From NCBI RefSeq assembly GCF_001556045.1, contig NZ_LSIC01000150.1, forward strand, positions 1 to 53,919: a DNA stretch of 53,919 nucleotides, in the 5' to 3' direction. This DNA is from Bradyrhizobium sp. CCH5-F6. Lineage in GTDB: Bacteria; Pseudomonadota; Alphaproteobacteria; Rhizobiales; Xanthobacteraceae. The notes beneath the pieces are model-generated. The model made no database searches. It had not been told where the DNA came from and saw only the letters and a list, made by a program, of their open reading frames with translations. The first letter of the stretch is position 1. The number at the start of each line of letters is the position of its first letter. The position numbers were made by a program, and so were the translations under genes. Positions 27,396 to 34,712 of the stretch are shown here, one piece after another.

Positions 27396-27668
27396 ATGCC
27401 TCAACCTCGCGCCGAGCGACAATCCGTTGGCCAGATTGCCTTCTGCGGCCTCGTATTTCTCTGCACCGCTATCCCGCTCGGTCTGCTGCTGCGCGTGGGC
27501 TGGCGCGATTGGACCCTGTTTGCTGGCCTCTGGGCGATCATGTACTTCATGAGCGGAATCGCATGGTTTCCTCGGAGCACACCAGTTCAGAAAGCCTTCT
27601 CATATGGACTGCTCGTCGGCACGGTGCTTCCGGCGCTGGAGTGGGCAGCGACGAGTCACGGCCCCTAG
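27396..27668 (+). CDS. Small two-TM membrane protein, function unknown
   Basis: The product is 90 residues from the ATG at 27396, just after the repeat. Longer starts would be encoded inside the repeat. Hydrophobic segments are IAFCGLVFLCTAIPLGLLL and FAGLWAIMYFMSGIAWF, with a third, weaker one near the end (YGLLVGTVLPALEWA). No family is recognised. The start codon lacks a strong ribosome binding site, so an in-frame GTG at 27381 is an alternative. Confidence 0.55.
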   Translation: MPQPRAERQSVGQIAFCGLVFLCTAIPLGLLLRVGWRDWTLFAGLWAIMYFMSGIAWFPRSTPVQKAFSYGLLVGTVLPALEWAATSHGP

Positions 27669-27705
27669 TCGTGTGCTGGGGTGCAGCGCCGCCATGGGTG
27701 GCACG

Positions 27706-28455
27706 ATGCTGAATGTCCACGAAGAGATCCTGTTGAACCAATTGGCGCAGGGGATCGCAAGCGATGCAGAAGGGGAGGCTTGGTTCGGCGCGCAGAGCGG
27801 GGACAACAAGCGCAGGCTGCTTCGCGGCTTAGGCAACTTCATATTGCAGGCAGGGCCTAAGCCTGAAGATGCGGCAATTGCAATTGCGGAGTCGCAGCTG
27901 AAGCCGACGCTTACCCCGTGCGTCTTGATTGCAATGCCCAACCTCCGGGTTCAATTGGCGAAGGTGGCGACGCTTCCGGAATTTGAGCTGCCTCGCGTGT
28001 TTCGACTCCTCATCAAGTTGCTCGCCGCTGCAGACGGCAGGCGACGAAAGGAGCAACCGCCGGATCTCGTAAACCATTGGTGGCACCGAGACTTGAGCGA
28101 CCCGGACGTCGTGAACGACATCAAACGAAAGCGGGGAGCAGCGCTTCTGGAAAGCTTGCTTTCTTTTGTCCGGACAGAGACGTTGACTCAAAAGGAAATC
28201 ACGCTTGGCACCGACATCGCCTGGGATTTGGGCGTCGACGGAGAGGACGCGCGAGAGTTCGTTGGTCGATTTGCGGGTCAGTTCAACGTCGACATGTCGG
28301 AGTTCGATTTTGACATGTATTTTGGCGGGGAAAGATTTGAGCTGATCGGCCTGATGAGGTCGCTCTCTGGGCCGAGAACCAAGGCACCTATGACGGTGGG
28401 GCTTCTTTTCGGAGCGGCGGAACAGGGGCGCTGGCCTCGCAATTCCGGGGCTTGA
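27706..28455 (+). CDS. DUF5958-like / DUF1493-like two-domain protein
   Basis: The product is 249 residues from ATG 27706; ATG 27694 in the same frame is possible. Residues 1-110 (HEEILLNQLAQGIASDAEGEAWF ... KPTLTPCVLIA ... FRLLIKLLAAADGRRR) look like DUF5958. Residues about 145-230 (ITLGTDIAWDLGVDGEDAREFVGRFAGQFNVDMSEFDFDMYFGGE) look like the acyl-carrier-like DUF1493. Both assignments come from memory of family patterns. The fusion is unusual to me. The gene sits in an accessory island after brnTA and a membrane protein and has more mixed codon use than the core genes around it. It could be an immunity or stress-related protein, but nothing shows that. Confidence 0.7.
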   Translation: MLNVHEEILLNQLAQGIASDAEGEAWFGAQSGDNKRRLLRGLGNFILQAGPKPEDAAIAIAESQLKPTLTPCVLIAMPNLRVQLAKVATLPEFELPRVFRLLIKLLAAADGRRRKEQPPDLVNHWWHRDLSDPDVVNDIKRKRGAALLESLLSFVRTETLTQKEITLGTDIAWDLGVDGEDAREFVGRFAGQFNVDMSEFDFDMYFGGERFELIGLMRSLSGPRTKAPMTVGLLFGAAEQGRWPRNSGA

Positions 28456-28559
28456 GGCCTCGAACAATCCCATCTTTCGTTGCCCGTCGGGCAAAATACC
28501 CCGCAACCCGTCAATCCCTTCCCGCGAAAATATTCCACTTTACCGAAATTCGGAATTGC

Positions 28560-29150
28560 GGCATACATCACACAGCCCGGCCCGACGGAGAGGGGCGGTT
28601 CGCGAGTCGTTCGAAACGCGGGCCGGGTTGCGGTGGACGCGGCAGCGTCGGCACGAAAGGTGCGGGCAGGGCGGGTAGTCCCTGTGAGCCCGTGGCCGCG
28701 TGCAGACGAACGGCGCTGAAGTCCGGCGAAGCCTCTTGGCGAAGCCGGATGAGCTGCGTACGGCAAAACCGTGTGGTCCTGGCCGTCGTTGCCACGGTCA
28801 AGCCTGTCTGCGGAGATGTGCGCGAGCCCAACCGGGTGGACGGCATCGTCAATTCGCGGGGTGAGGGAGGCCAGAGGAAAGTTCGGCTCCCGGGAGAGCA
28901 CGGCATACGCCGTCCGACCATCGCGCAGGGAAGGCCGTGTGTACGGCCACACCTGTATGCTGCTGTGCGGTTTTTCTGCGCGTGCGTTTCGCGCAGCAGA
29001 CCGTGGGTGCGAGCCGGCACCCGGCCTTCCCTGCGCCCTCTTCTGTTGGGGCGATGGAATGATGCAAAGCTCGGGCGAGATGCGCCGCGAGGCTGCGAAG
29101 GCGTGTCTGCAAGCGAGCTGGACGGGAAGAGCGGATCCGTTGCGTCACAC
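28560..29150. repeat. Highly structured intergenic element, family R10, with potential four-way junction
   Basis: No believable protein is encoded on either strand; the frames are Arg/Ser/Pro-rich and mutually overlapping. The sequence is packed with inverted repeats. The strongest is a perfect 14-bp closing stem, GCGCAGGGAAGGCC at 28923-28936 pairing with 29023-29036. Inside are hairpins at 28937-28952, 28960-28999 (10 pairs, one G-U) and 29005-29022 (6 pairs). Other hairpins lie at 28722-28749 and 28900-28913, with a perfect CTCCCGGGAG at 28887-28896. I associate its translated debris with many annotated short ORFs of bradyrhizobia, so it is probably a dispersed repeat or structured RNA. 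Confidence 0.6.
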
Positions 29151-29152
29151 TC

Positions 29153-29240
29153 CGTCATTGCGAGCGAAGCGAAGCAATCCAGAAATCCCTCCGCGGAAAG
29201 ATTCTGGATTGCTTCGTCGCAAGAGCTCCTCGCAATGACG
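29153..29240. repeat. Dispersed palindromic repeat, family R1
   Basis: CGTCATTGCGAG at the left and CTCGCAATGACG at the right are perfect inverted ends, with AGCAATCCAGA and TCTGGATTGCT arms inside. This is the clearest copy of the family. Confidence 0.85.
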
Positions 29241-29267
29241 TGGAGAGAGTGTGTCCCACACTCCGCT

Positions 29268-29325
29268 CTCGTGCCCCGGACGCAGCGCAGCAGCGTTGCA
29301 CGCTGCAGCGCGTCCGGGACACGAG
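29268..29325. repeat. Palindromic repeat, family R8
   Basis: GTGCCCCGGACGC and GCGTCCGGGACAC arms face each other across a CAGCAGCGTTGCACGCTG centre. It lies directly after the moxR stop codon (minus strand) and could act as a transcript 3' end. Confidence 0.65.
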
Positions 29326-29330
29326 ACGTC

Positions 29331-30173
29331 TCACACTTCCCGTCGGCTCAGGAACGCCAGCCGCTCGAACAAATGCACGTCCTGCTCGTTCTTGAGCAGC
29401 GCGCCGTGCAGCGGCGGGATCAGCTTGCGCGGGTCGCGCTCGCGCAGCTGCTCGACGCTCATGTCCTCGTTGAGCAGCAGCTTCAGCCAGTCGAGCAGCT
29501 CCGACGTGGAGGGCTTCTTCTTCAGCCCGGGCACCTCGCGCACCTCGAAGAAGATGCGCAGCGCTTCTTCGACCAGGCGCTTCTTGATGCCGGGGAAGTG
29601 GACGTCGACGATGCGGCCCATCGTGTCGGCGTCGGGGAACTTGATGTAGTGGAAGAAGCAGCGGCGCAGGAAGGCGTCCGGCAGCTCCTTCTCGTTGTTG
29701 GAGGTGATCATCATGATCGGGCGCTGCTTGGCCTTGATCGTCTCGCCGGTCTCGTAGACGTGGAATTCCATGCGGTCGAGCTCGAGCAGGAGGTCGTTGG
29801 GGAATTCGATGTCGGCCTTGTCGATCTCGTCGATCAGCAGCACCGGGCGCTGCTCGGCCGTGAAGGCCTCCCACAGCTTGCCGCGCTTGATGTAGTTCTT
29901 GATGTCGGACACCCTGCTATCGCCGAGCTGGCTGTCGCGCAGGCGCGAGACCGCGTCGTATTCGTAGAGGCCCTGCTGCGCCTTGGTGGTGGATTTGATG
30001 TGCCAGGTCAGAAGCGGCGCGTTCAGCGCCTTCGCCACTTCCTCCGCCAGCACCGTCTTGCCGGTGCCGGGCTCGCCCTTCACCAGGAGCGGGCGCTCGA
30101 GCACGATCGAGGCGTTGACGGCGACCTTGAGATCGTCGGTCGCAACATAGTCCTTGGTGCCGGTAAATTTCAT
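29331..30173 (-). CDS. MoxR-family AAA+ ATPase
   Basis: The product is 280 residues from ATG 30173 (MKFTGTKDYVATDDLK); longer upstream starts lack conservation. Walker A is in VKGEPGTGKTVLAEEVAKAL, Walker B in RPVLLIDEIDKAD, and sensor 1 in PIMMITSNNEKELPDAFLRRCFFHY. MoxR ATPases act as chaperones with VWA-domain partners in cofactor or complex maturation. The partner is probably the VWA protein at 30681-31856, encoded divergently with a small membrane protein between. The MoxR-CoxE-type pair is common in alphaproteobacteria; its client is not known. Confidence 0.93.
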   Translation of the reverse strand: MKFTGTKDYVATDDLKVAVNASIVLERPLLVKGEPGTGKTVLAEEVAKALNAPLLTWHIKSTTKAQQGLYEYDAVSRLRDSQLGDSRVSDIKNYIKRGKLWEAFTAEQRPVLLIDEIDKADIEFPNDLLLELDRMEFHVYETGETIKAKQRPIMMITSNNEKELPDAFLRRCFFHYIKFPDADTMGRIVDVHFPGIKKRLVEEALRIFFEVREVPGLKKKPSTSELLDWLKLLLNEDMSVEQLRERDPRKLIPPLHGALLKNEQDVHLFERLAFLSRREV

Positions 30174-30279
30174 TGCGCGTCCTTGTTGGTCGTCGTCGTG
30201 AGGCAATGCCAATTTCGTTGCCTCGGTCACGACAAGCGAACGGCCGCGCATGGCGGCCGTTCCTGGTTCGGTCAGGCTT

Positions 30280-30525
30280 TCAGACCCGTTTTATCAGCGA
30301 AAGGATCACCAGCACAATCACCGCGCCAATCGTGGCGTCCACGATGGCGCCGACCGTGCCGGTGGCGAGCTGGATATGCAGCTGGGGCAGCACCCAGCCC
30401 GCAACCAGGGCGCCGATGATGCCGACGACGATGTTGCCAACCAGTCCAAATCCCGCCCCGTGGACAATCTTGCCCGCGAGCCAGCCTGCGATCGCGCCAA
30501 TGATGAGCGCTGCGAGAATTCCCAT
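30280..30525 (-). CDS. GlsB/YeaQ/YmgE-type stress-response membrane protein
   Basis: The product is 81 residues from ATG 30525 (MGILAALIIGAIAGWLAGKIVHG), with GGGGAC upstream; a TTG at 30540 is less likely. The family pattern is complete: GxIAGWLAGKI, then GNIVVGIIGALVAGWVLPQL and a final hydrophobic segment (GAIVDATIGAVIVLVILSLIKRV). It is a small inner-membrane protein with three helices and glycine zippers. The role is a general stress-associated membrane protein; the mechanism is unknown. It is transcribed in the same direction as moxR, 106 nt upstream of it. Confidence 0.9.
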   Translation of the reverse strand: MGILAALIIGAIAGWLAGKIVHGAGFGLVGNIVVGIIGALVAGWVLPQLHIQLATGTVGAIVDATIGAVIVLVILSLIKRV

Positions 30526-30680
30526 TGCAAACGTCCCCAAAACAACCCCGTGAGAAGGCCAATTCTAGAGCAAAAAGGCGGCGGGTCCACCCGCGCTCGC
30601 GATTTCGCTTCACCTCTTCCCTAGCGGGCAGAGGTGGAGCGCCCCTTGACGTTCGCCACCCGACGGGCAATCTGTCACCC

Positions 30681-31856
30681 ATGTTCCTGCAATTCTTCAC
30701 CTCTCTGCGCGACGCGCAGGTCCCCGTGACGCTGCGCGAATACCTCACACTGGTGGAGGCGCTCGACGCCGACCTTGCGGACTATTCGGTCGAGAATTTC
30801 TACTATCTGTCGCGCACCGCGCTGGTGAAGGACGAGCGCAATCTCGACAAGTTCGACCGCGTCTTCGGCACGGTGTTCAAGGGGCTGGAAAGCCTGCTCG
30901 AGGCCATGGACAAGGCGGAGATCCCCGAGGAGTGGCTGAAGAAGCTCGCCGAGAAGTACCTGACGGAAGAAGAGAAGAAGCAGATCGAGGCCATGGGCTG
31001 GGACAAGCTCATGGAGACCTTGAAGAAGCGCCTCGAGGAGCAGAAGGGCCGGCACCAGGGCGGCTCGAAGTGGATCGGCACCGCCGGCACCTCGCCGTTC
31101 GGCGCCCACGGCTACAATCCCGAAGGCGTGCGCATCGGCCAGGAGAAGAACCGCAACAACCGCGCCGTGAAGGTGTGGGACAAGCGCGAGTTCAAGGATC
31201 TCGACGGCAATGTCGAGCTCGGCATCCGCAACATCAAGGTGGCGCTGCGCCGCCTGCGCAAATTCGCGCGCACCGGCGCGCCCGACGAGCTCGATCTCGA
31301 TACCACCATCCGCGAGACCGCCAATCACGGCTATCTCGACGTGCACATGCGCCCCGAGCGGCGCAACGCGGTGAAGCTGCTGGTGTTCTTCGACATCGGC
31401 GGCTCGATGGACGCGCATATCGAGCAGGTCGAGGAGCTGTTCTCGGCGGCGAAGAGCGAGTTCAAGCACATGGAGTATTTCTACTTCCACAACTGCCTCT
31501 ATGAAGGCGTGTGGAAGCAGAACAAGCGCCGCTTCACCGACCGCACGCCGACCTGGGACGTGCTGCACAAATACCCGCACGACTACAAGGTCGTGTTCGT
31601 CGGCGACGCCTCGATGAGCCCTTACGAGATCATGGTGCCCGGCGGCTCGGTCGAGCACGTCAACGAGGAGCCGGGCTCGGTCTGGCTCGATCGCATCATC
31701 CGCACCTATCCGCACACGGTGTGGCTGAACCCGGTGCAGCAGAAGCACTGGGATTATTCGGAATCGACCACGATCATCCGCCGCATCTTCGCCAACCGCA
31801 TGTACCCGATCACGATCGAGGGGCTTGAGAGCGCGATGAAGGAATTGACGCACTGA
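30681..31856 (+). CDS. VWA-domain protein (CoxE-like), probable MoxR partner
   Basis: The product is 391 residues from ATG 30681 (MFLQFFTSLRDAQVPVTLREYL). The first half is charged and helical (LTEEEKKQIEAMGWDKLMETLKKRLEEQ), followed by a basic linker. The VWA domain begins at about residue 230 with LLVFFDIGGSMDAHIEQVEELF, a complete DxGxSxD-like MIDAS except Gly for the first Ser. KVVFVGDASMSPYEI follows, supplying the late Asp. VWA/CoxE proteins pair with MoxR ATPases to insert metals or assemble enzyme complexes. It is divergent from GlsB and moxR. Confidence 0.9.
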   Translation: MFLQFFTSLRDAQVPVTLREYLTLVEALDADLADYSVENFYYLSRTALVKDERNLDKFDRVFGTVFKGLESLLEAMDKAEIPEEWLKKLAEKYLTEEEKKQIEAMGWDKLMETLKKRLEEQKGRHQGGSKWIGTAGTSPFGAHGYNPEGVRIGQEKNRNNRAVKVWDKREFKDLDGNVELGIRNIKVALRRLRKFARTGAPDELDLDTTIRETANHGYLDVHMRPERRNAVKLLVFFDIGGSMDAHIEQVEELFSAAKSEFKHMEYFYFHNCLYEGVWKQNKRRFTDRTPTWDVLHKYPHDYKVVFVGDASMSPYEIMVPGGSVEHVNEEPGSVWLDRIIRTYPHTVWLNPVQQKHWDYSESTTIIRRIFANRMYPITIEGLESAMKELTH

Positions 31857-31895
31857 TGCATGAGTGAGGCCGGCTCTGCCGGCGACGGGACTGCG

Positions 31896-32020
31896 CTCCC
31901 TCCCTCGCTTGCGGGGAGGGGTGGGGAGAGGGTTCTCTCCACGAGCGATGCTCCCCAAGAGGAGAGAGCCCTCACCCGCATCGCTTCGCGCTGCGACCTC
32001 TCCCGCAAGCGGGAGAGGTG
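31896..32020. repeat. Dispersed palindromic repeat, family R2
   Basis: CTCCCTCCCTCGCTTGCGGGG at the left and CCTCTCCCGCAAGCGGGAGAG at the right form local hairpins, with GGTGGGGAGAGGG and GAGAGCCCTCACCCG inside. It is related to 24690-24810 and lies between the VWA and rhodanese genes. Confidence 0.8.
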
Positions 32021-32077
32021 ACCCTACCCTAAGCAACTCGCTCGGGGACGACGACGTAACAAGAGGGAGAACCCACA

Positions 32078-32491
32078 ATGCCCCAGACCATCACCCGCGG
32101 CATCAAGGCGCTGATCGACGAGGCCAATGCCGAGATCGAGACGCTCTCCGCCAAGGACGCCATCGAGATCTCCAAGAACGGCGATGTCGTCATCGTCGAC
32201 ATCCGCGACCCCCGCGAGATCGAGCGCGAGGGCCGCATCCCGGGCGCGTTCTCCTGCACCCGGGGCATGCTCGAATTCTGGATCGATCCGCAGAGCCCCT
32301 ATGCCAAGCCGATCTTCCAGGAGGACAAGAAGTTCGTCTTCCACTGCGCCGGCGGCCTGCGCTCCGCGCTCGCGGCCAAGACCGCCCAGGACATGGGCCT
32401 CAAGCCCGTCGCCCACATCGCAGGCGGCTACGCCGCCTGGCGCGATGCCGGCGGGCCGACGGAGGCGTGGGAGCCGAAGAAGAAGGGGTGA
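32078..32491 (+). CDS. Single-domain rhodanese-like sulfurtransferase
   Basis: The product is 137 residues, with GAGGGAGAA before the ATG. One rhodanese domain: VVIVDIRDPREIEREGRIPGAFS in the N-terminal half and the persulfide-carrying active-site loop in FVFHCAGGLRS (Cys90). The C-terminus reads VAHIAGGYAAWRDAGGP. It moves sulfane sulfur to thiol acceptors or acts in cyanide and thiosulfate detoxification. A second sulfurtransferase (sseA) follows about 200 nt downstream in the same direction, with an R5 repeat between. Confidence 0.92.
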   Translation: MPQTITRGIKALIDEANAEIETLSAKDAIEISKNGDVVIVDIRDPREIEREGRIPGAFSCTRGMLEFWIDPQSPYAKPIFQEDKKFVFHCAGGLRSALAAKTAQDMGLKPVAHIAGGYAAWRDAGGPTEAWEPKKKG

Positions 32492-32520
32492 GCGTACTGC
32501 GCTGTCGCGCCAATCTCCGC

Positions 32521-32625
32521 CGTCATTCCCCGCGAAAGCGGGGAATCCAGTACGCCGCGGCCCCTCGGCTCAATCACAACTGCCTCTGAAATACTGGATC
32601 GCCCGGTCTAGCCGGGCGATGACAG
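32521..32625. repeat. Dispersed palindromic repeat, family R5, copy 1
   Basis: It begins CGTCATTCCCCGCG, holds GGGGAATCCAGTACGCCGCGG and AATACTGGATCGCCCGG, and ends GCCGGGCGATGACAG. Other copies are at 46034-46134 and 49764-49878. Confidence 0.85.
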
Positions 32626-32688
32626 CGGAGTTTGACGGGCTAAGGCTCCGTCTCTCGCGCGCCCCGGAATGACCACAAGGATGCATCA

Positions 32689-33540
32689 ATGGCCACCGAC
32701 CCCCTCGTCTCCACCGAATGGCTCGCCGCCCACATCAACGACGCCAATGTCAAAGTGCTCGACGCCAGCTTCAAATTGCCCGGCGTGCTGCCGCTGCCGA
32801 AGGACGACTATCTCGCCGCGCATCTGCCGGGCGCGGTATTCTTCGACGTCGATGCGGTGTCGGATCATTCCAATCCGCTGCCGCACATGTTTCCGAGCGC
32901 CGAGCAGTTCGGTCGCGACGTCGGCAATCTCGGCATCGGAAATAGCGACACCGTCGTGCTCTACGATGCCGGCGGCTGGGTCGCCGCGCCCCGCGCATGG
33001 TGGATGTTCCTGTCCTACGGCCACGGCAATGTGCGCATCCTCAATGGCGGCCTGAAGAAGTGGCGCGCCGAAGGTCGTCCGGTCGAGAGCGGCGAGGTCA
33101 AGCCGAAGCCGGCAACCTTCAAGGCGAGCTACGATCCAAAGCGCGTGCGCAGCATGCAGCAGCTGATCGCCAACGTCGAAAGTCGCAAGGAGCAGGTGAT
33201 CGACGCGCGCGCCGCCGAGCGTTTCGAGGGCCGCGCGCCGGAGCCGCGTCCGGGCATCCGCTCCGGACACATCCCCGGCGCCCGCAACGTGCCCTACAAT
33301 CTGCTGTTCGATGCTGCGACCGGCGAGATGAAGCCGCTGGATGACCTCCGCGCCGCCTTCACCGGCGCCGGCGTCAAGCTCGACGCACCGATCGTGACGA
33401 GCTGCGGCTCGGGCGTATCGGCCGGCGTGCTGACGCTCGCGCTCTATCGCCTGGGGATCACCGACACCGCGCTCTATGACGGCTCGTGGTCGGAATGGGG
33501 CCAGGCCGGCGGCCCGCCGATCGCGACCGGGCCGGCGTAG
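32689..33540 (+). CDS. sseA: 3-mercaptopyruvate sulfurtransferase
   Basis: The product is 283 residues, the expected two-domain length. AAGGA precedes the ATG. The N-terminal rhodanese domain is non-catalytic (KVLDASFKLPG, HLPGAVFFDVDAVSD). The C-terminal domain carries the mercaptopyruvate-type active loop TSCGSGVSAG (Cys239); CGSG(V/T) distinguishes it from thiosulfate sulfurtransferases (CRKG). RSGHIPGARNVPY is the substrate-side motif. It converts 3-mercaptopyruvate to pyruvate while passing sulfur to a thiol. It is cytosolic. Confidence 0.93.
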   Translation: MATDPLVSTEWLAAHINDANVKVLDASFKLPGVLPLPKDDYLAAHLPGAVFFDVDAVSDHSNPLPHMFPSAEQFGRDVGNLGIGNSDTVVLYDAGGWVAAPRAWWMFLSYGHGNVRILNGGLKKWRAEGRPVESGEVKPKPATFKASYDPKRVRSMQQLIANVESRKEQVIDARAAERFEGRAPEPRPGIRSGHIPGARNVPYNLLFDAATGEMKPLDDLRAAFTGAGVKLDAPIVTSCGSGVSAGVLTLALYRLGITDTALYDGSWSEWGQAGGPPIATGPA

Positions 33541-33558
33541 GCTCGTCGCGCTGAAGCA

Positions 33559-34347
33559 TCACCGCGTGCGCGCGGTCGTCGTTGTCGCGAAAGCCGGCTG
33601 CGGCTGTCCAAACGGATCGAGCGCCTGCTGCAACTGCTGAGGCGGCGGACGTCGCACCACACGGTGCCGCTTCTTCGCCTTCGCCTTGCGCTTGGTCGCC
33701 TTGCTGTCGGAAGCGCTGCCGTCCGCCTTGTTGCTCTCGGCCTTGGCCTTCGCGGGCGTGTCCTTCACGGCGGTGGTCGCGGGTTCGTTCAGCGCGGCTA
33801 CCTTCGCGGAGGGGACATCGACCGGCGAGGAGGCGAGGGCGGTACTGGGGTCAACCGTCGCCGGCTCGCCGGCGGCAGGCTGGGCCTCGGGGATCGAGGC
33901 CGTGGTGTCGGCGGGGGTGAGCGTGTCGGCGAGGGTGAGCGTGTCGTTGGGCGCTGGCGCTTCGGCTTCCGCCGTCGTCTCGGGCTTGGCCGGCTCGGCG
34001 GCCGGAGGCGCGGCGTCAGCGACCTGAGGCTGAGCGTCAGCCTCGCTCGTCGGTGCGGCAATCTGCTCGGGCTGGCTCGCAGGCAGTCCGATGGTCGGCA
34101 CCTGGTCGCGCAGCGACGGTGCGGGATCGGGCGCGATCTCCGGCTCCGCCCGTAACACCGCGAGCACCGGCTGAGCCGGCTCGGGGCTCTGCGCAAACAC
34201 CTGCTCCGGCGGGCCGTTCCGCCAGGTGGGGTTGCTGACATACTGCTGATGGGTCGCCCGCAGCAGCGCGGCGGCCCCTAGTCCGAACACCAGGATGGAG
34301 GTTGACAGCAGGATCGCGGCAAACAGGAAGCGAAAGCCGGGAAGCAT
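33559..34347 (-). CDS. Single-TM, Ala/Pro-rich protein of unknown function
   Basis: The product is 262 residues from ATG 34347 (MLPGFRFLFAAILLSTSILVFGLGAAALLRA); longer starts add a non-conserved head. One N-terminal TM helix is followed by a long disordered periplasmic or cytoplasmic part rich in Ala, Pro, Thr and Glu (PAAEPAKPETTAEAEAPAP). It contains two Leu-Thr-Leu/Thr-Pro-Ala-Asp-Thr repeats and ends with a strongly basic segment (KRKAKAKKRHRVVRRPP). The tail could bind nucleic acid or a polyanion. No family is known to me. It is convergent with sseA (18 nt between stops). Confidence 0.7.
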   Translation of the reverse strand: MLPGFRFLFAAILLSTSILVFGLGAAALLRATHQQYVSNPTWRNGPPEQVFAQSPEPAQPVLAVLRAEPEIAPDPAPSLRDQVPTIGLPASQPEQIAAPTSEADAQPQVADAAPPAAEPAKPETTAEAEAPAPNDTLTLADTLTPADTTASIPEAQPAAGEPATVDPSTALASSPVDVPSAKVAALNEPATTAVKDTPAKAKAESNKADGSASDSKATKRKAKAKKRHRVVRRPPPQQLQQALDPFGQPQPAFATTTTARTR

Positions 34348-34712
34348 CGAGCGATTGCGAATTTCCGCCCCGGCGGCGAGGTGGCCAGGGCCCAAGAGCC
34401 ATCTGAACGCGGTGACGGTACTGATTGCCGCGTTCGCCACGCGGGGTCGGAGCTCGAAAGGGTGGCGAATCAGGCTGATTCGACCATATCGCAACGCTTC
34501 CGCATCGTTCCGTTAAAAATCGCGGCCGAACATTCCGGCAATCGATGCTGCGGCGCGATTTCAGTCCCGTGATGCAACGGGGCAACGGTGGTATTGCGGA
34601 TCACAAATCGGCAAGTCCGGCGCAAATGAGCCTGATATGTCTTGAATGTGCCGCTATCTTCCGTCATCTGGCCGTTAACGGTCCGATCGGGCTTCGGGAC
34701 TATACAAGAGCG
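34348..34712. promoter_or_regulatory. 365-bp divergent intergenic region with a GANTC-containing dyad
   Basis: Between the Ala/Pro-rich protein and the L,D-transpeptidase. A perfect 7-bp dyad, CGAATCA-GGC-TGATTCG, lies at 34466-34482 and contains two GANTC sites (the CcrM methylation target of alphaproteobacteria). A TTAAC half-site lies near 34674. No clear promoter boxes were seen. Confidence 0.35.

Noticed and set aside
28871..28896. AGAGGAAAGTTCGGCTCC resembling the RNase P RNA conserved region
   Set aside because: The sequence is close to the AGGAAAGTCCGGGCTCC block, but the other conserved regions, including the distal ACAGAAA-type block, are absent and the surrounding sequence is a different repeat.
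28452..30419. A 655-residue open frame across the structured repeat and moxR antisense
   Set aside because: It crosses repeats R10, R1 and R8 and then runs opposite moxR. It has no domain, no start signal and no biological logic.
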